Positions 9,488-18,743 of a stretch of DNA of 64,000 nt are shown one piece after another. The stretch lies in NCBI GenBank assembly GCA_024233545.1, contig JACKPL010000007.1, forward strand, positions 97,394 to 161,393. The letters run 5' to 3'. Made by a program: the position numbers and the translations under genes. The DNA comes from a bacterium. GTDB lineage: Bacteria > Auribacterota > Auribacteria > Auribacterales > Auribacteraceae. Within the stretch, counting starts at the first letter, position 1, and the number at the start of each line of letters is the position of its first letter. The notes below the pieces were generated by a model. It searched no databases, was not told where the DNA came from, and saw only the letters and a list, made by a program, of their open reading frames with translations.

Positions 9488-10518
9488 TCGGGTAACGGCA
9501 GAGCCCTTCCGCTTGCCTGTGCAATTTTTTGCAGTGACTGCATTAGCGCGGCAAATTTATCGGGCAATAATGCTTGCGGGCCGTCGGATAACGCTTCGTG
9601 CGGGTTTGGATGAACCTCAATCATAAGCCCATCAGCGCCAGCCGCTAATCCGCCGCGTGCCAAAGGCGCAACGAGGCTCCATTTGCCTGCCGCATGGCTT
9701 GGATCGACAATAATCGGCAAGTGGGTTTCGTATGAGAGAACCGCTACTGCGCCTATGTCGAGCGTGTTGCGTGTTGCCGTTTCGAACGTTCTAATTCCGC
9801 GTTCACAGAGAATAACGTTATAGTTGCCTTGAGACAAAATGTATTCAGCTGACATAAGAAATTCTTTGATGGTATTTGCTAAGCCTCGTTTCAGCATAAC
9901 AGGTTTTTTGATTTTTCCGACTTCTTTCAATAATCCGTAGTTCTGCATGTTTCTTGCGCCGATTTGTAAAATGTCGGTATATGATGTGACAAGCGCAACA
10001 TCTTGTTCTCTGAGCACTTCAGTGATAACCGGCATTGCAAATGCGTCGCCTGCCTCGCGCAGGAGTTTCAGCCCTGTTTCTCCGAGCCCTTGGAATTCGT
10101 ATGGCGATGTGCGTGGTTTATAAGCTCCGCCGCGCAGAATTTTTGCACCTGCTTTTTTGACTGCTTCTGCTGTGTGAAAAATTTGTTCGCGTGTCTCAAC
10201 CGAACACGGCCCTGCAATAACAACAATCTCATTGCCGCCAATGGCGATGGATTCGGATATCTTGATGCAGGATTTTTCTTTTTTTATTTCGGTGCTTGCA
10301 AGTTTATAAGGCTTGACAATGGGAATGACTTGTTCTACACCGGGTTCCTGTGCCAGCGCGTCCATTAAATGCCATTTTGTTTTTTCATCGCCGATAGCGC
10401 CGATGACTGTTCGTTCAACGCCAAAAATCGGATGGGGTTGGTACCCGAAATTTTCGATTTCCCGAATGATGTGGTCTATCTGAATTTGCAGTGCTCCGGC
10501 TTTCATTACGACAATCAT
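9484..10518 (-). CDS. aroF: 3-deoxy-7-phosphoheptulonate synthase (DAHP synthase, type I-beta)
   Basis: 344 aa. Condenses phosphoenolpyruvate and erythrose-4-phosphate in the first step of the shikimate pathway. An N-terminal ferredoxin-like regulatory domain (about 1-75, starting MIVVMKAGA) precedes the TIM barrel, which shows VIAGPCSVETREQ (PEP/metal site), LRGGAYKPRTSPY, QIGARNMQNY, PVMLKRG, LCERGIRTFE and VDPSHAAGK, all intact. The start has a strong GGAGG ribosome site. It is divergent from the sigma-54 activator gene, with a 178-bp intergenic region. Fusion-free and of normal length; feedback control would be through the N-terminal domain. Confidence 0.96.
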   Translation of the reverse strand: MIVVMKAGALQIQIDHIIREIENFGYQPHPIFGVERTVIGAIGDEKTKWHLMDALAQEPGVEQVIPIVKPYKLASTEIKKEKSCIKISESIAIGGNEIVVIAGPCSVETREQIFHTAEAVKKAGAKILRGGAYKPRTSPYEFQGLGETGLKLLREAGDAFAMPVITEVLREQDVALVTSYTDILQIGARNMQNYGLLKEVGKIKKPVMLKRGLANTIKEFLMSAEYILSQGNYNVILCERGIRTFETATRNTLDIGAVAVLSYETHLPIIVDPSHAAGKWSLVAPLARGGLAAGADGLMIEVHPNPHEALSDGPQALLPDKFAALMQSLQKIAQASGRALPLPE

Positions 10519-10696
10519 ATAAGGTACCTCCTCACGACCTGAAAAACCATTTTAATGAGTAAAAGAGTATCATACCACAGAGATGTTTTGTTAAACAAAC
10601 GAATAAATGAGTATTCTAACTGAAGAAAAGTAAAGTATGAGGTAAAAAAACCGATTATTTATATGATTTATAGTAAAAATGCTGGGGGCGGCAGAA

Positions 10697-12553
10697 ATGT
10701 CAATTTGCGTATTGGTTAAACGCGGACCGGATATCGGGAAAAAATTTACAATCGAGAAAAACGATTTTATCATTGGGCGCGACCGGTCTGCGGATGTGTC
10801 AATCAATGATTTAACGGTCTCGCGGCATCACTGCCATATCTTTCTTGATAACGGTGTGTTGAAAATTGAAGATTTGCAAAGCCGAAACCGGACAGTTGTC
10901 AATAATTCGAGCATAGATAATATCGGTGTCATTGGTGAAAATGACGATGTTGTCATTGGAGAAACGGTACTTCATATTTTTAAAATCCGTCAAATTCAAA
11001 GTAAAGAAAATCCCGATAAACAGTTAGTTGTTGAAGAAGAACCGTTGTATAAGCCGCAAACGGTGATTCTGCCCACACAAGAGTTTTCTATTGATAAAAT
11101 TGCAAATAATCTTGAATTGATATATAAAGTAACCGCCGCGATTCATTCGATCCGTTCCCGAAAACAGCTTATGAAAACTCTGTTGGAATTGATTATGGAT
11201 GTGATTCCAGCCGACAATGGCGTAATATTCAGCGCAAACGAGAAGCAAAACACGTTATCCAACGAAATAATCATATCTGCCCAGCCGGAATTTCATCAGG
11301 CAGACGTAAGCCATGCTATCGCGTATTACGTTTTTAATCAGCGGGTCGGTATTTTGGCAAATGATGCAATGGCTGACCCTCGGTTTAAAAACATACCTCC
11401 GGTTCAATATAATACGATTAGATCGGTTTTAACAGTGCCGATCGGTACAATCGGCGCAATGTTCGGTGTTATACATTTGGAAAGCAGGAATCATCCGGGG
11501 GTGTTTTGTGAAAAAGATTTGCATTTGTTGTCTGCAATTGCAAACCAAGCGGCGATAGCTGTCGAAAACATTCAGTTTTTTGATTCTCTCAATGAAGAAA
11601 ATAAAATTCTTCAGGAAGCATTGCAGAAAGACTTTAACATGGTTGGCAGAAGCCAAGAAATGCAAAAGATATTTGGGCTTATCAACAAACTTGCAATAAC
11701 CGATTCTACAATTCTGATTAGAGGAGAAAGCGGTACGGGCAAAGAGCTGGTCGCTCGAGGAATACACTACACAAGTTCCCGGCGCAATAAACCGTTTGTG
11801 TTCGTCAATTGCGCCGCACTGAATAAGAACCTTCTTGAAAGCGAAATATTCGGCCATGAGAAAGGCGCTTTTACCGGCGCTGACTCGCAGAAAAAAGGGC
11901 GTTTTGAATTAGCGCATGGCGGCACCATTTTCCTTGACGAAATCGGAGAATTAAATCCTGAAAGCCAAGCAAAGCTGTTGCGCATCCTCGAGGAAGGCGT
12001 TTTTGAACGCGTCGGAGGAACAGAAAATATTCAGGTGAATGTACGCATATTAGCGGCAACCAACCGTGACCTTGAAGAAGCTATTCAGGAAAAAATATTC
12101 CGTGAGGATCTTTTTTATCGTTTAAACGTTATTCAAATAGACATGCCTCCTTTGCGCCAGAGGCGCGATGATATATTACCGCTTGCATTATTCTTTCTCG
12201 AAAAGTTCCGCAAAGAAATAGGACGCGAATCACTTCAAATTTCTCAGGAAGCAATCGATCTTTTGAAAAATTACCATTGGCCGGGCAACGTGCGTGAATT
12301 AAAAAACTATATCGAGAGAGCAGTTGTTCTTTGCAGTCACCCTACTATTCAGCCTGAGGATTTACCGATTAACCCACATGCCATTTATCTTAAAGACAAC
12401 GAACCGTTCCCTACGCTCCAAGAAATAGAGTGCAGTCATGTCATTGCGGCATTAAAATTTACCGGATGGAACAAAAAACATGCGGCAGAATTGCTTGGCA
12501 TTCAGCGTTCAACACTGTATGAAAAGTTAAAGATGTATAATATCGCCAATTAA
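10697..12553 (+). CDS. FHA-GAF sigma-54-dependent transcriptional activator
   Basis: About 618 aa bacterial enhancer-binding protein. Domains: FHA (1-95; GRDRSADV, SRHHCHI and the SRNRTVVNN turn, a phosphothreonine-binding fold), GAF (about 125-290), AAA+ (about 310-545) with Walker A GESGTGKE, the sigma-54 contact loop GAFTGA, Walker B GGTIFLDEIGEL and R-fingers, then a Fis-type helix-turn-helix (about 575-618, KKHAAELLGIQRSTLYEKL). The ATG at 10697 is preferred because GGGGG precedes it; a start at 10679 is possible. There is no receiver domain, so control may come from phosphoprotein binding by FHA and a ligand in GAF. It is a candidate activator for the sigma-54-type sites at the PEP-CTERM genes. 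Confidence 0.93.
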   Translation: MSICVLVKRGPDIGKKFTIEKNDFIIGRDRSADVSINDLTVSRHHCHIFLDNGVLKIEDLQSRNRTVVNNSSIDNIGVIGENDDVVIGETVLHIFKIRQIQSKENPDKQLVVEEEPLYKPQTVILPTQEFSIDKIANNLELIYKVTAAIHSIRSRKQLMKTLLELIMDVIPADNGVIFSANEKQNTLSNEIIISAQPEFHQADVSHAIAYYVFNQRVGILANDAMADPRFKNIPPVQYNTIRSVLTVPIGTIGAMFGVIHLESRNHPGVFCEKDLHLLSAIANQAAIAVENIQFFDSLNEENKILQEALQKDFNMVGRSQEMQKIFGLINKLAITDSTILIRGESGTGKELVARGIHYTSSRRNKPFVFVNCAALNKNLLESEIFGHEKGAFTGADSQKKGRFELAHGGTIFLDEIGELNPESQAKLLRILEEGVFERVGGTENIQVNVRILAATNRDLEEAIQEKIFREDLFYRLNVIQIDMPPLRQRRDDILPLALFFLEKFRKEIGRESLQISQEAIDLLKNYHWPGNVRELKNYIERAVVLCSHPTIQPEDLPINPHAIYLKDNEPFPTLQEIECSHVIAALKFTGWNKKHAAELLGIQRSTLYEKLKMYNIAN

Positions 12554-12705
12554 AATTTTTCGGTGTATCCTCATATAATAATCTTCCTTTTAAAACTAGT
12601 CAACGATGCCTGCTGTGATTATTTCTTTAAAAACCTTCTGTTCTTTTCTCTTTTTATGGTATGTTTAATGATGCAAAATTCATTACACAGCAAAGGATAA
12701 AGTTC

Positions 12706-13458
12706 ATGGATGGAACCAAAACAGTTCGAAAAGCAGTAATTATCGGAGCAAGTTCGGGCATTGGCGAAGCTTTAGCACGGGATTTATCGGGTCGCGGTTA
12801 CGAAGTCGGGTTGGCGGCGCGCCGAATAGAATTATTAAAAAAGATTCAATCGGAACTTCCTGCCAAGTCATATGTCGTTCAATTGGATATCACTAAACAT
12901 AAAGAAGCAATGGATACGCTTGAGAAATTATTAGAAAAGATGGGCGATGTCGAATTGATCATCATCAATTCCGGAGTAAGGATTCCGAACAGCGAGTTGC
13001 TTTTCAGCAATGATGCGGATACTATCGATGTTAACGTTACCGGATTTGTTGCTATGGCAACGGTGGCGTCAAACTATTTTATGCGGCGGTTGTCTGGTCA
13101 TATCGTTGGCATTTCGTCCATAGCGAGTTTGAAGGGGTCGGGCGGGTCTCCGGCGTATAATGCGTCGAAAGCGTTTGTATCGCGGTATATGGATGGTATT
13201 CGCCAGAAACTGCGCCATTCAAACATTTATGTTACCGATGTGCGCCCGGGGTTTGTCGACACAAAAATGGTTGAGGATATTAAAGCGCGGTTTTGGGTTG
13301 CGTCGTCAGAAAAAGCCGCTCGTCAAATCCGGAATGCTATCGATAAAAGGAAACGGATTGTTTACATCACGCGCCGGTGGACGCTTCTTGCACTCATTGC
13401 TCGATGGATGCCGGAAATATTGTATAACTGGGCTTATTGCAAGTTTCGAGAGTGGTAG
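12706..13458 (+). CDS. Short-chain dehydrogenase/reductase
   Basis: 250-aa classical SDR. The glycine-rich NAD(P) loop reads IGASSGIGEALA, followed by an RR pair at the end of strand 2 (AARRIELL) that hints at NADP preference. Catalytic residues are the Ser in GISSIAS and the YNASK tetrad motif; a RPGFVDTKM segment follows. The ATG at 12706 has AAGGA 8 nt upstream; the longer ORF from 12661 adds 15 unlikely residues. The C-terminus carries a hydrophobic, basic segment that may touch membrane. It converges on the inositol-phosphatase-like gene with one base between the two stop codons. Substrate unknown. Confidence 0.9.
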   Translation: MDGTKTVRKAVIIGASSGIGEALARDLSGRGYEVGLAARRIELLKKIQSELPAKSYVVQLDITKHKEAMDTLEKLLEKMGDVELIIINSGVRIPNSELLFSNDADTIDVNVTGFVAMATVASNYFMRRLSGHIVGISSIASLKGSGGSPAYNASKAFVSRYMDGIRQKLRHSNIYVTDVRPGFVDTKMVEDIKARFWVASSEKAARQIRNAIDKRKRIVYITRRWTLLALIARWMPEILYNWAYCKFREW

Positions 13459-13459
13459 T

Positions 13460-14221
13460 TTATTTTATGGTGAATTGCCGGATATATGCGGGTATTTCCT
13501 GCGACGGTATTGCAAAAAGGCACACACTTTTTTGTGGGTGTGCGAAATGATCGCGAAATGAATAGGGCTGTTGATTAAGTCCAATGAGGCGCCCTCCTAC
13601 CGATTCGAGAATTGCAAGCCCTGCGGCAATGTCCCAGAGGAATCCGCGGATCAGGGCTCCGCAACCAGCATTACGCGCAAGATAGCACATATGAGCGACA
13701 GTGCTTCCAATGCACCTCAATTTGCCGTGGTAATCCGTTTTGAATTCAAGATGGAAATCTGACGGGATATAAAAACTAGTGCTAGAGACCACATTAAGAT
13801 GCGGTAATACCTTGCCGTTTTCGTATGCATTTGAGTCCGTATCGCTCCAGAACAGAGTATCGGTTGCAGGCATGTAAAAAACGCCGAAGACCGGCCGGAA
13901 CCGATGTACCAGCGCAACCGATATGCCCCATGATGATAATCCTTCGCGAAACCCATCGGTACCGTCAATAGGGTCAACGACCCAAATGTAATCATTTTCT
14001 TCAAAGGAAGACTGGCCGGATGATGCCGCTGTCTCTTCGCCGAGAAATTTATAATCGGGGAAAAGCGATTTAAACCGTTTGTGTAAAAAATCTTGTACTA
14101 ATAAGTCTGCTTCCGTGACGGGTGATGAATCTTCTTTAAGGTTATGGCTGAATTTGCCGGCATAGGACAACGCCGTTCTTCCTGCTTCGCGCACAATACT
14201 TTTTACCAGTTCTACCTGCAT
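13460..14221 (-). CDS. Inositol monophosphatase family phosphatase
   Basis: 253 aa, normal for the IMPase/FBPase/CysQ superfamily of lithium-sensitive, magnesium-dependent sugar phosphatases. The metal-binding motifs are present: FLGEETA (first acidic site), VDPIDGTDGF (core DPxDGT), and WDIAAGLAILESVGG near the C-terminus. The substrate could be inositol-1-phosphate, histidinol phosphate or PAP; nothing here decides among them. It lies 15 bp downstream of a small zinc-ribbon-like gene, probably in one operon. AAGGA lies about 10 nt before the ATG. Confidence 0.9.
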   Translation of the reverse strand: MQVELVKSIVREAGRTALSYAGKFSHNLKEDSSPVTEADLLVQDFLHKRFKSLFPDYKFLGEETAASSGQSSFEENDYIWVVDPIDGTDGFREGLSSWGISVALVHRFRPVFGVFYMPATDTLFWSDTDSNAYENGKVLPHLNVVSSTSFYIPSDFHLEFKTDYHGKLRCIGSTVAHMCYLARNAGCGALIRGFLWDIAAGLAILESVGGRLIGLNQQPYSFRDHFAHPQKSVCLFAIPSQEIPAYIRQFTIK

Positions 14222-14236
14222 GGCGTTGTATCCTTA

Positions 14237-14545
14237 TCAATCCAGTTCGAAAGGGTTGCAATCCGGCCGTGTTACGGGGCCTTCTTTTTTTATTCTTTCT
14301 TTTTCCTGTTCAAAGAGTTTTGTTAAATCTTTTTTGTGCTTTTCAGCTTCTTGTTTTGCTTTCTGAAACCGGTCTTCCCTCGTTAAATCCTTTTCTTTGG
14401 CGAGATTAAGCGCGTGTTTCAGCGGGTCTTCATTGCCCGAAGGTTTCGCCTGTGGAGGGAAATGTTTTATGATAGCGCCGTTTTCAGCATTAACTTCTAA
14501 TAATGATTCACAGCCGGGACATGTAACGTATATTGTTCGAGCCAT
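14237..14545 (-). CDS. Small CxxC protein with charged coiled-coil tail
   Basis: 102 aa. It opens with a beta-like TIYVTCPGCESLLEVNAENG stretch whose single CPGC pair resembles half of a zinc ribbon; no second CxxC follows, so metal binding would need dimerisation. Residues 45-95 are a highly charged K/E/Q helix likely to form a coiled coil. A good ribosome site (AAGGAGA) precedes the ATG, which supports it being a real gene. It is followed by the IMPase-like gene 15 bp downstream. I do not recognise a named family and infer no function. Confidence 0.75.
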   Translation of the reverse strand: MARTIYVTCPGCESLLEVNAENGAIIKHFPPQAKPSGNEDPLKHALNLAKEKDLTREDRFQKAKQEAEKHKKDLTKLFEQEKERIKKEGPVTRPDCNPFELD

Positions 14546-14643
14546 ACTAGTAATCTCCTTTTGAAGAAATCATTATGCATAAGTGCTACTTTAAAAAAGA
14601 TTATATGAGAGGTCAATAGTATCTTTATATAAAGAGGCGTTTT

Positions 14644-15288
14644 TTACGAGATGTTCAGTATCGGCAATAATTCTGAAAGCGTGTTGATTAGAAAGTCAGG
14701 GTTGGCGGATTTCAGCATTTCATATGATTGGTATCCCGTAGTGATCGCGATGGTTTTTACGTTGGCGTGCCGTCCTGTTTCGATATCGTGTATCATATCG
14801 CCTACGTAAAAAGTGGTTTCGGGATTAAAACGCATTTCGTCGAGTAAAAAAGGTATGCAGTCTCGTTTATCGGGTACATCGTCGTAAATTTTCTGGAAAT
14901 ACTCTGTTTCAGGGAAATAATCTCGAGCTTCTTTTTTTACAAATGAATGAGAAGACAATACAACCATGGGTATCTGCGCTTCTTTGAGGCGCTTCAGAAT
15001 ATCCTCAACACCGGGAATCACATACGGCTGGATTGTCTTTTTAAGATAGATATCCTGAAATAAATACTGTAAGGTTTCCAGTGAAACTGTATCGCCTAAT
15101 ACATTTTTACAGTAATTGTCATAAGGGAGTTCAAAGGTTTTGCGGAACTCAGTGAGGGAAAACGGTCCTTTCCCGTAGAGCGCAAACATATCATTGTATG
15201 TTTCGAGAACGATATCCAGATCATTGCTGATAACGCCGGACCAATCGAAAATAACTGAGGGCTTTGTTTGAATACTGTTTACACTCAT
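14644..15288 (-). CDS. HAD-superfamily protein with an altered motif I
   Basis: 214 aa, HAD fold with an alpha-helical cap inserted after motif I, as in phosphoglycolate phosphatase/beta-phosphoglucomutase relatives. Motif II is VVLSSHS, motif III a KK pair in SFVKKEARD, motif IV VGDMIHDIE. Motif I reads FDWSGV instead of DxDG(T/V): the nucleophile Asp is kept but the acid/base Asp two residues on is Ser (codon TCC at about 15246). In HAD enzymes that position separates phosphatases (Asp) from dehalogenases and phosphonatases, so ordinary phosphatase activity is doubtful. It stands alone, with about 100 bp of gene-free sequence downstream. Confidence 0.85.
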   Translation of the reverse strand: MSVNSIQTKPSVIFDWSGVISNDLDIVLETYNDMFALYGKGPFSLTEFRKTFELPYDNYCKNVLGDTVSLETLQYLFQDIYLKKTIQPYVIPGVEDILKRLKEAQIPMVVLSSHSFVKKEARDYFPETEYFQKIYDDVPDKRDCIPFLLDEMRFNPETTFYVGDMIHDIETGRHANVKTIAITTGYQSYEMLKSANPDFLINTLSELLPILNIS

Positions 15289-15357
15289 CCTAGAACCTTT
15301 ATTTTAAAGCGAAATTAAATTATATCTCAAAAAGCAGTTACTGTAAAGCAGAGTAGT

Positions 15358-16893
15358 TCATTTCTTTGCATCAAGAGCAAGGAAAGAATTCCATTCTCCT
15401 TCGATGTGTTCTAAAGGGGCATCAAACAACAGGGATAATGCGTCTGCCGGCGTATATCCTCTTTTTAAGTAAAACAGCAAATGTTTAAGTTTGTTGTGGT
15501 AAACAAGAAATGAGATCAAAGAGTATGAATAAAGGTATTTCTCATCTACAGTAAACTTTTCATTAGAGTAGTGGGTATTGAATGTCTCTAATAAATGGGT
15601 GAGGTTGCATGTGCCTTGTGCCGTAGTTTTATCATATATGAGTTGTTTGTGTGTTGAATCGATATTTCCATATTCAAAAGTTGTTTGTTCATAATAGACT
15701 GCCAATCCTTCATTGAGCCAGAGCGGTATTTTTTGATGCCCGAAATATCTTTTTAAAAAAAGATGAGTTGTTTCATGAACAAGTGTTGCGTAAACTTCTG
15801 ATTCAGACATTCCTTGGTCCATATATGTTCCTATAAAAGAAAAATTGTTTATAAAGATATAAAGAGCACGGCTATGGTCGGGATTATACTGCATCTTTTC
15901 AATAAACTTTACGTATTCTTTTCGGGAAGAAAACACGGCAACCATTACTTTTTGTTCCAAAGAAAGTTCTTTATCAAATAGTTGATAAAGGTTTTTGAAA
16001 ACAAGCTCGCAACATCTGCCGGCTTGTTCTGCGATATAGGGATTATATGATGAATATATTTGAAAATGTTCCGTTGCATGCGCAATTAGTTTTTTGCCGC
16101 AAGATGTGCGGAGCGTTTCCCGAAACTTTTTAGCAGGAACCAAATCGGTCATTGTGCATAATTGTATTGAATCAATATACAATGTATGAGGCGTATTGAA
16201 TGAAAAAAACGAGATTGTAGGCAGTTCAGTGCCTGATGGGGAAAAATTAGTTTCTCGAATCGGGATAATAACCGGTTGCCATCCGCTTTCTTGCTGATGG
16301 TGAACAAACCGGTTTATGTGTATAAGTTTCAGCGGATAACGATCGGAAAGATGAGAGTTCCACAAGGCGATTCCAATATCGGTATCATGATTTTCATGAT
16401 ATAGCCAAAAGGTCAGGTGAGTAATATGATCGAAAGAAGAATGTGCGGATGATTGTTTCTGCATCGGCATTGCGATTGCGTTATGGTTCGTTTTCTGGGA
16501 TGTATCAGCGGCATTTGTCCGCATGATTTCAAAGCATGCATTTTTTTTCCCTGTTCGGATAGCAAATAAAAACGGCTTCTTATTTACGGCAGGGTGGTTG
16601 AGTGTATAACGGCGGTAGGCCAAGGGATGCTCAAAAGGAAGTGTATACTGAACGGCAATTTTTGTATCTGTAAACGATAAAGAAGGTTGGTTATCAATCC
16701 ATTCATTAGAGGAATTCGGTGAAATAAAATGATGCGCTTCCGGTCTCAGTTTGTGCATAACTGTTGAGGAATGCGAATTTTGCGGGCGAGGTTCTTGAAC
16801 AAACGTATGCAGAAAATCATACCTCATGTAAATGGATATAATCAATCCTAAAACAAGGGTCATGCCTGCACATAAAATGGCGGAAAGTTTCAT
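15358..16893 (-). CDS. Membrane-anchored peptidase of the MA-like (gluzincin) type
   Basis: About 511 aa. One N-terminal membrane segment (about residues 5-23) is followed by a large extracytoplasmic region. Residues 60-260 look like a beta-rich binding domain (TNAADTSQ, FWLYHENHD, YIDSIQL). The C-terminal half has the metalloprotease helix LVHETTHLFLKRYFG with HExxH, and a downstream WLNEGLAVYYE that supplies the third ligand, as in Peptidase_MA-like proteins. I use the ATG at 16893; a TTG four codons earlier is an alternative, and neither has a strong ribosome site. Likely acts on periplasmic or surface proteins; substrate unknown. Confidence 0.78.
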   Translation of the reverse strand: MKLSAILCAGMTLVLGLIISIYMRYDFLHTFVQEPRPQNSHSSTVMHKLRPEAHHFISPNSSNEWIDNQPSLSFTDTKIAVQYTLPFEHPLAYRRYTLNHPAVNKKPFLFAIRTGKKNACFEIMRTNAADTSQKTNHNAIAMPMQKQSSAHSSFDHITHLTFWLYHENHDTDIGIALWNSHLSDRYPLKLIHINRFVHHQQESGWQPVIIPIRETNFSPSGTELPTISFFSFNTPHTLYIDSIQLCTMTDLVPAKKFRETLRTSCGKKLIAHATEHFQIYSSYNPYIAEQAGRCCELVFKNLYQLFDKELSLEQKVMVAVFSSRKEYVKFIEKMQYNPDHSRALYIFINNFSFIGTYMDQGMSESEVYATLVHETTHLFLKRYFGHQKIPLWLNEGLAVYYEQTTFEYGNIDSTHKQLIYDKTTAQGTCNLTHLLETFNTHYSNEKFTVDEKYLYSYSLISFLVYHNKLKHLLFYLKRGYTPADALSLLFDAPLEHIEGEWNSFLALDAKK

Positions 16894-17025
16894 AAAATTC
16901 AGCAAAGCGCTAATGTTTTTTTAATAAAATGGTTGATTATAATCGCTATTTAGTATATTTATTCGGATACATTTCCTATCTTGATAACTTCAAAATCGAT
17001 TTAATGATGGAAAAGGTAAGCACTT

Positions 17026-18687
17026 ATGCGGCAGGATCTACTATTTGGAGTAATCGGCGGATTAGGCCTTTTTATCTTTGGGATGCGTTTTTTATCTGAT
17101 GGCTTGCAGCGTGTTGCGAGTAGCCGATTGAAAAAAATTGTTACTGTTTTTACCGATAAACCGCTTATGGGGATATTATCAGGTTGTTTCGTAACTATGC
17201 TCCTTCAATCGAGCAGTGTTACTACTGTAATTACCGTTGGGTTTGTTAATTCAGGGATTTTGCTTCTGCGCCAAGCAATAGGAGTAATCATCGGCGCGAA
17301 TATCGGAACGACAATTACTGCTCAGATTATCGCGTTTAAAGTAACAAAGTTTGCGCTTCCTATCATTGGCATTGGATGTGTTATTTATTTGTTCGGGCAG
17401 AAGAAAAAAACACAGTTATGGGGACAAGTAATGCTTGGATTCGGCATTTTGTTCCTTGGCTTGATGACAATGAGCGACGTTTTAAAGCCGTTGAAAGATT
17501 CTCAATTAGCGCATGATTTTTTTGTAAAATTAAGTTATCACCCGCTTCTTGCCATCATGATCGGCACTTTGGTGACATTTGTCGTTCAATCGAGCAGTGC
17601 TTCAATAGGGTTGGTTATTGTGCTTGCTCAAAATGGGTTGATTGATTTTCCTGCGGCAATATACCTTGTCTTAGGCGATAACATCGGAACAACAATAACT
17701 GCATGGATTGCGTCGATCGGGTCGAACCTTACTTCAAAACGTGTTGCAATGGCACATTCAATGTTTAACCTAATCGGTGCATCGTATTTTGCGTTTCTGA
17801 CCAAATCGGGATTATTCATACATGTTGTTGATTATCTTACCCCCGGTTCTATTACGGTAGATACTATTGCGCGCAATATTGCAAATGCCCATTCATTATT
17901 TAATATTACAAATGCAATTGTTTTTTTCCCATTCATCGGGCTTTTAGAAAAATTGGTAAAAACAATTGTGCGTGGAAGAGAAGAAGAAGCGGTAACCTAC
18001 ACCTATTTGGAAAAACATTTGCTCGAAACGCCTGAAATTGCTTTGGAACAGGCAAAAAAAGAAATGTTAAGGATGCTAATCCTTTCACAACGTGCTGTAT
18101 GTGAATCTATCGAGGGGTTTTTTAATAAAGACCGCAAAACACTTAGTTTACTGCCTGCAAAAGAAGATGAGATCGACGGGTTGCAGGGAGACATTACCGC
18201 ATATTTAGTTGAGATATCCAAACAAGACCTTACATCGGAACAATCAGCGCAATTACCCACGTTACTGCATTCGGTAAATGATATTGAGAAAATTGGAGAC
18301 CATGCAGAAAATATTATGAATATCGCATACCGTGTTATTGACAATAACCTTGAGTTATCCCGCCAAGGAGACGGGCGCTTACGGCGGATTTATTCGGAAA
18401 TTCAGCAAATGTTTGAAATTTTAATTCAGTCATTTGAGAAGCAGGCGAGCAATATTCCTCTTAAGAATCTTTTTAAAATTGAGCAGGAATTAAATAAAGA
18501 TTACCGCACCTTTGGGCAAGACCAGATACGGCATTTGCAACGCGGGAAAACATTTGTTTTGTCAGGTGTTGTGTTTCTTGATATGCTCAGCAATATGGAA
18601 AAAATCGGTGACCATTTGACCAATGTCGCCGAAGCGGTAGTATCTGATTTTCAATATCATTCATCACCTTTCATATATGAAATATAA
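17026..18687 (+). CDS. Na+/phosphate cotransporter family protein with PhoU-like tail
   Basis: 553 aa. Residues 1-310 carry eight or more membrane helices in two inverted halves, each with the substrate-binding QSSS motif (LLQSSSVTTVITVGFVNSG and VVQSSSASIGLVIVLAQNG), diagnostic of the NptA/YjbB Na/Pi symporter family. Residues 340-550 form helical PhoU-like repeats with two IEKIGDHxxN motifs that bind metal clusters in PhoU proteins. Length and two-domain layout match bacterial YjbB. Monocistronic by position, flanked by divergent and convergent genes. Transport direction (uptake or export) cannot be read from the sequence. Confidence 0.93.
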   Translation: MRQDLLFGVIGGLGLFIFGMRFLSDGLQRVASSRLKKIVTVFTDKPLMGILSGCFVTMLLQSSSVTTVITVGFVNSGILLLRQAIGVIIGANIGTTITAQIIAFKVTKFALPIIGIGCVIYLFGQKKKTQLWGQVMLGFGILFLGLMTMSDVLKPLKDSQLAHDFFVKLSYHPLLAIMIGTLVTFVVQSSSASIGLVIVLAQNGLIDFPAAIYLVLGDNIGTTITAWIASIGSNLTSKRVAMAHSMFNLIGASYFAFLTKSGLFIHVVDYLTPGSITVDTIARNIANAHSLFNITNAIVFFPFIGLLEKLVKTIVRGREEEAVTYTYLEKHLLETPEIALEQAKKEMLRMLILSQRAVCESIEGFFNKDRKTLSLLPAKEDEIDGLQGDITAYLVEISKQDLTSEQSAQLPTLLHSVNDIEKIGDHAENIMNIAYRVIDNNLELSRQGDGRLRRIYSEIQQMFEILIQSFEKQASNIPLKNLFKIEQELNKDYRTFGQDQIRHLQRGKTFVLSGVVFLDMLSNMEKIGDHLTNVAEAVVSDFQYHSSPFIYEI

Positions 18688-18743
18688 CCGTACCTTACTT
18701 TTTTGCATATGGCGGTGTCATTGTAATCGTGTACTTATCATTT

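Noticed and set aside
10587..10599. 13-bp palindrome TTTGTT-A-AACAAA between aroF and the sigma-54 activator
   Set aside because: Short and AT-rich, with no matching copy or promoter geometry to support a role.
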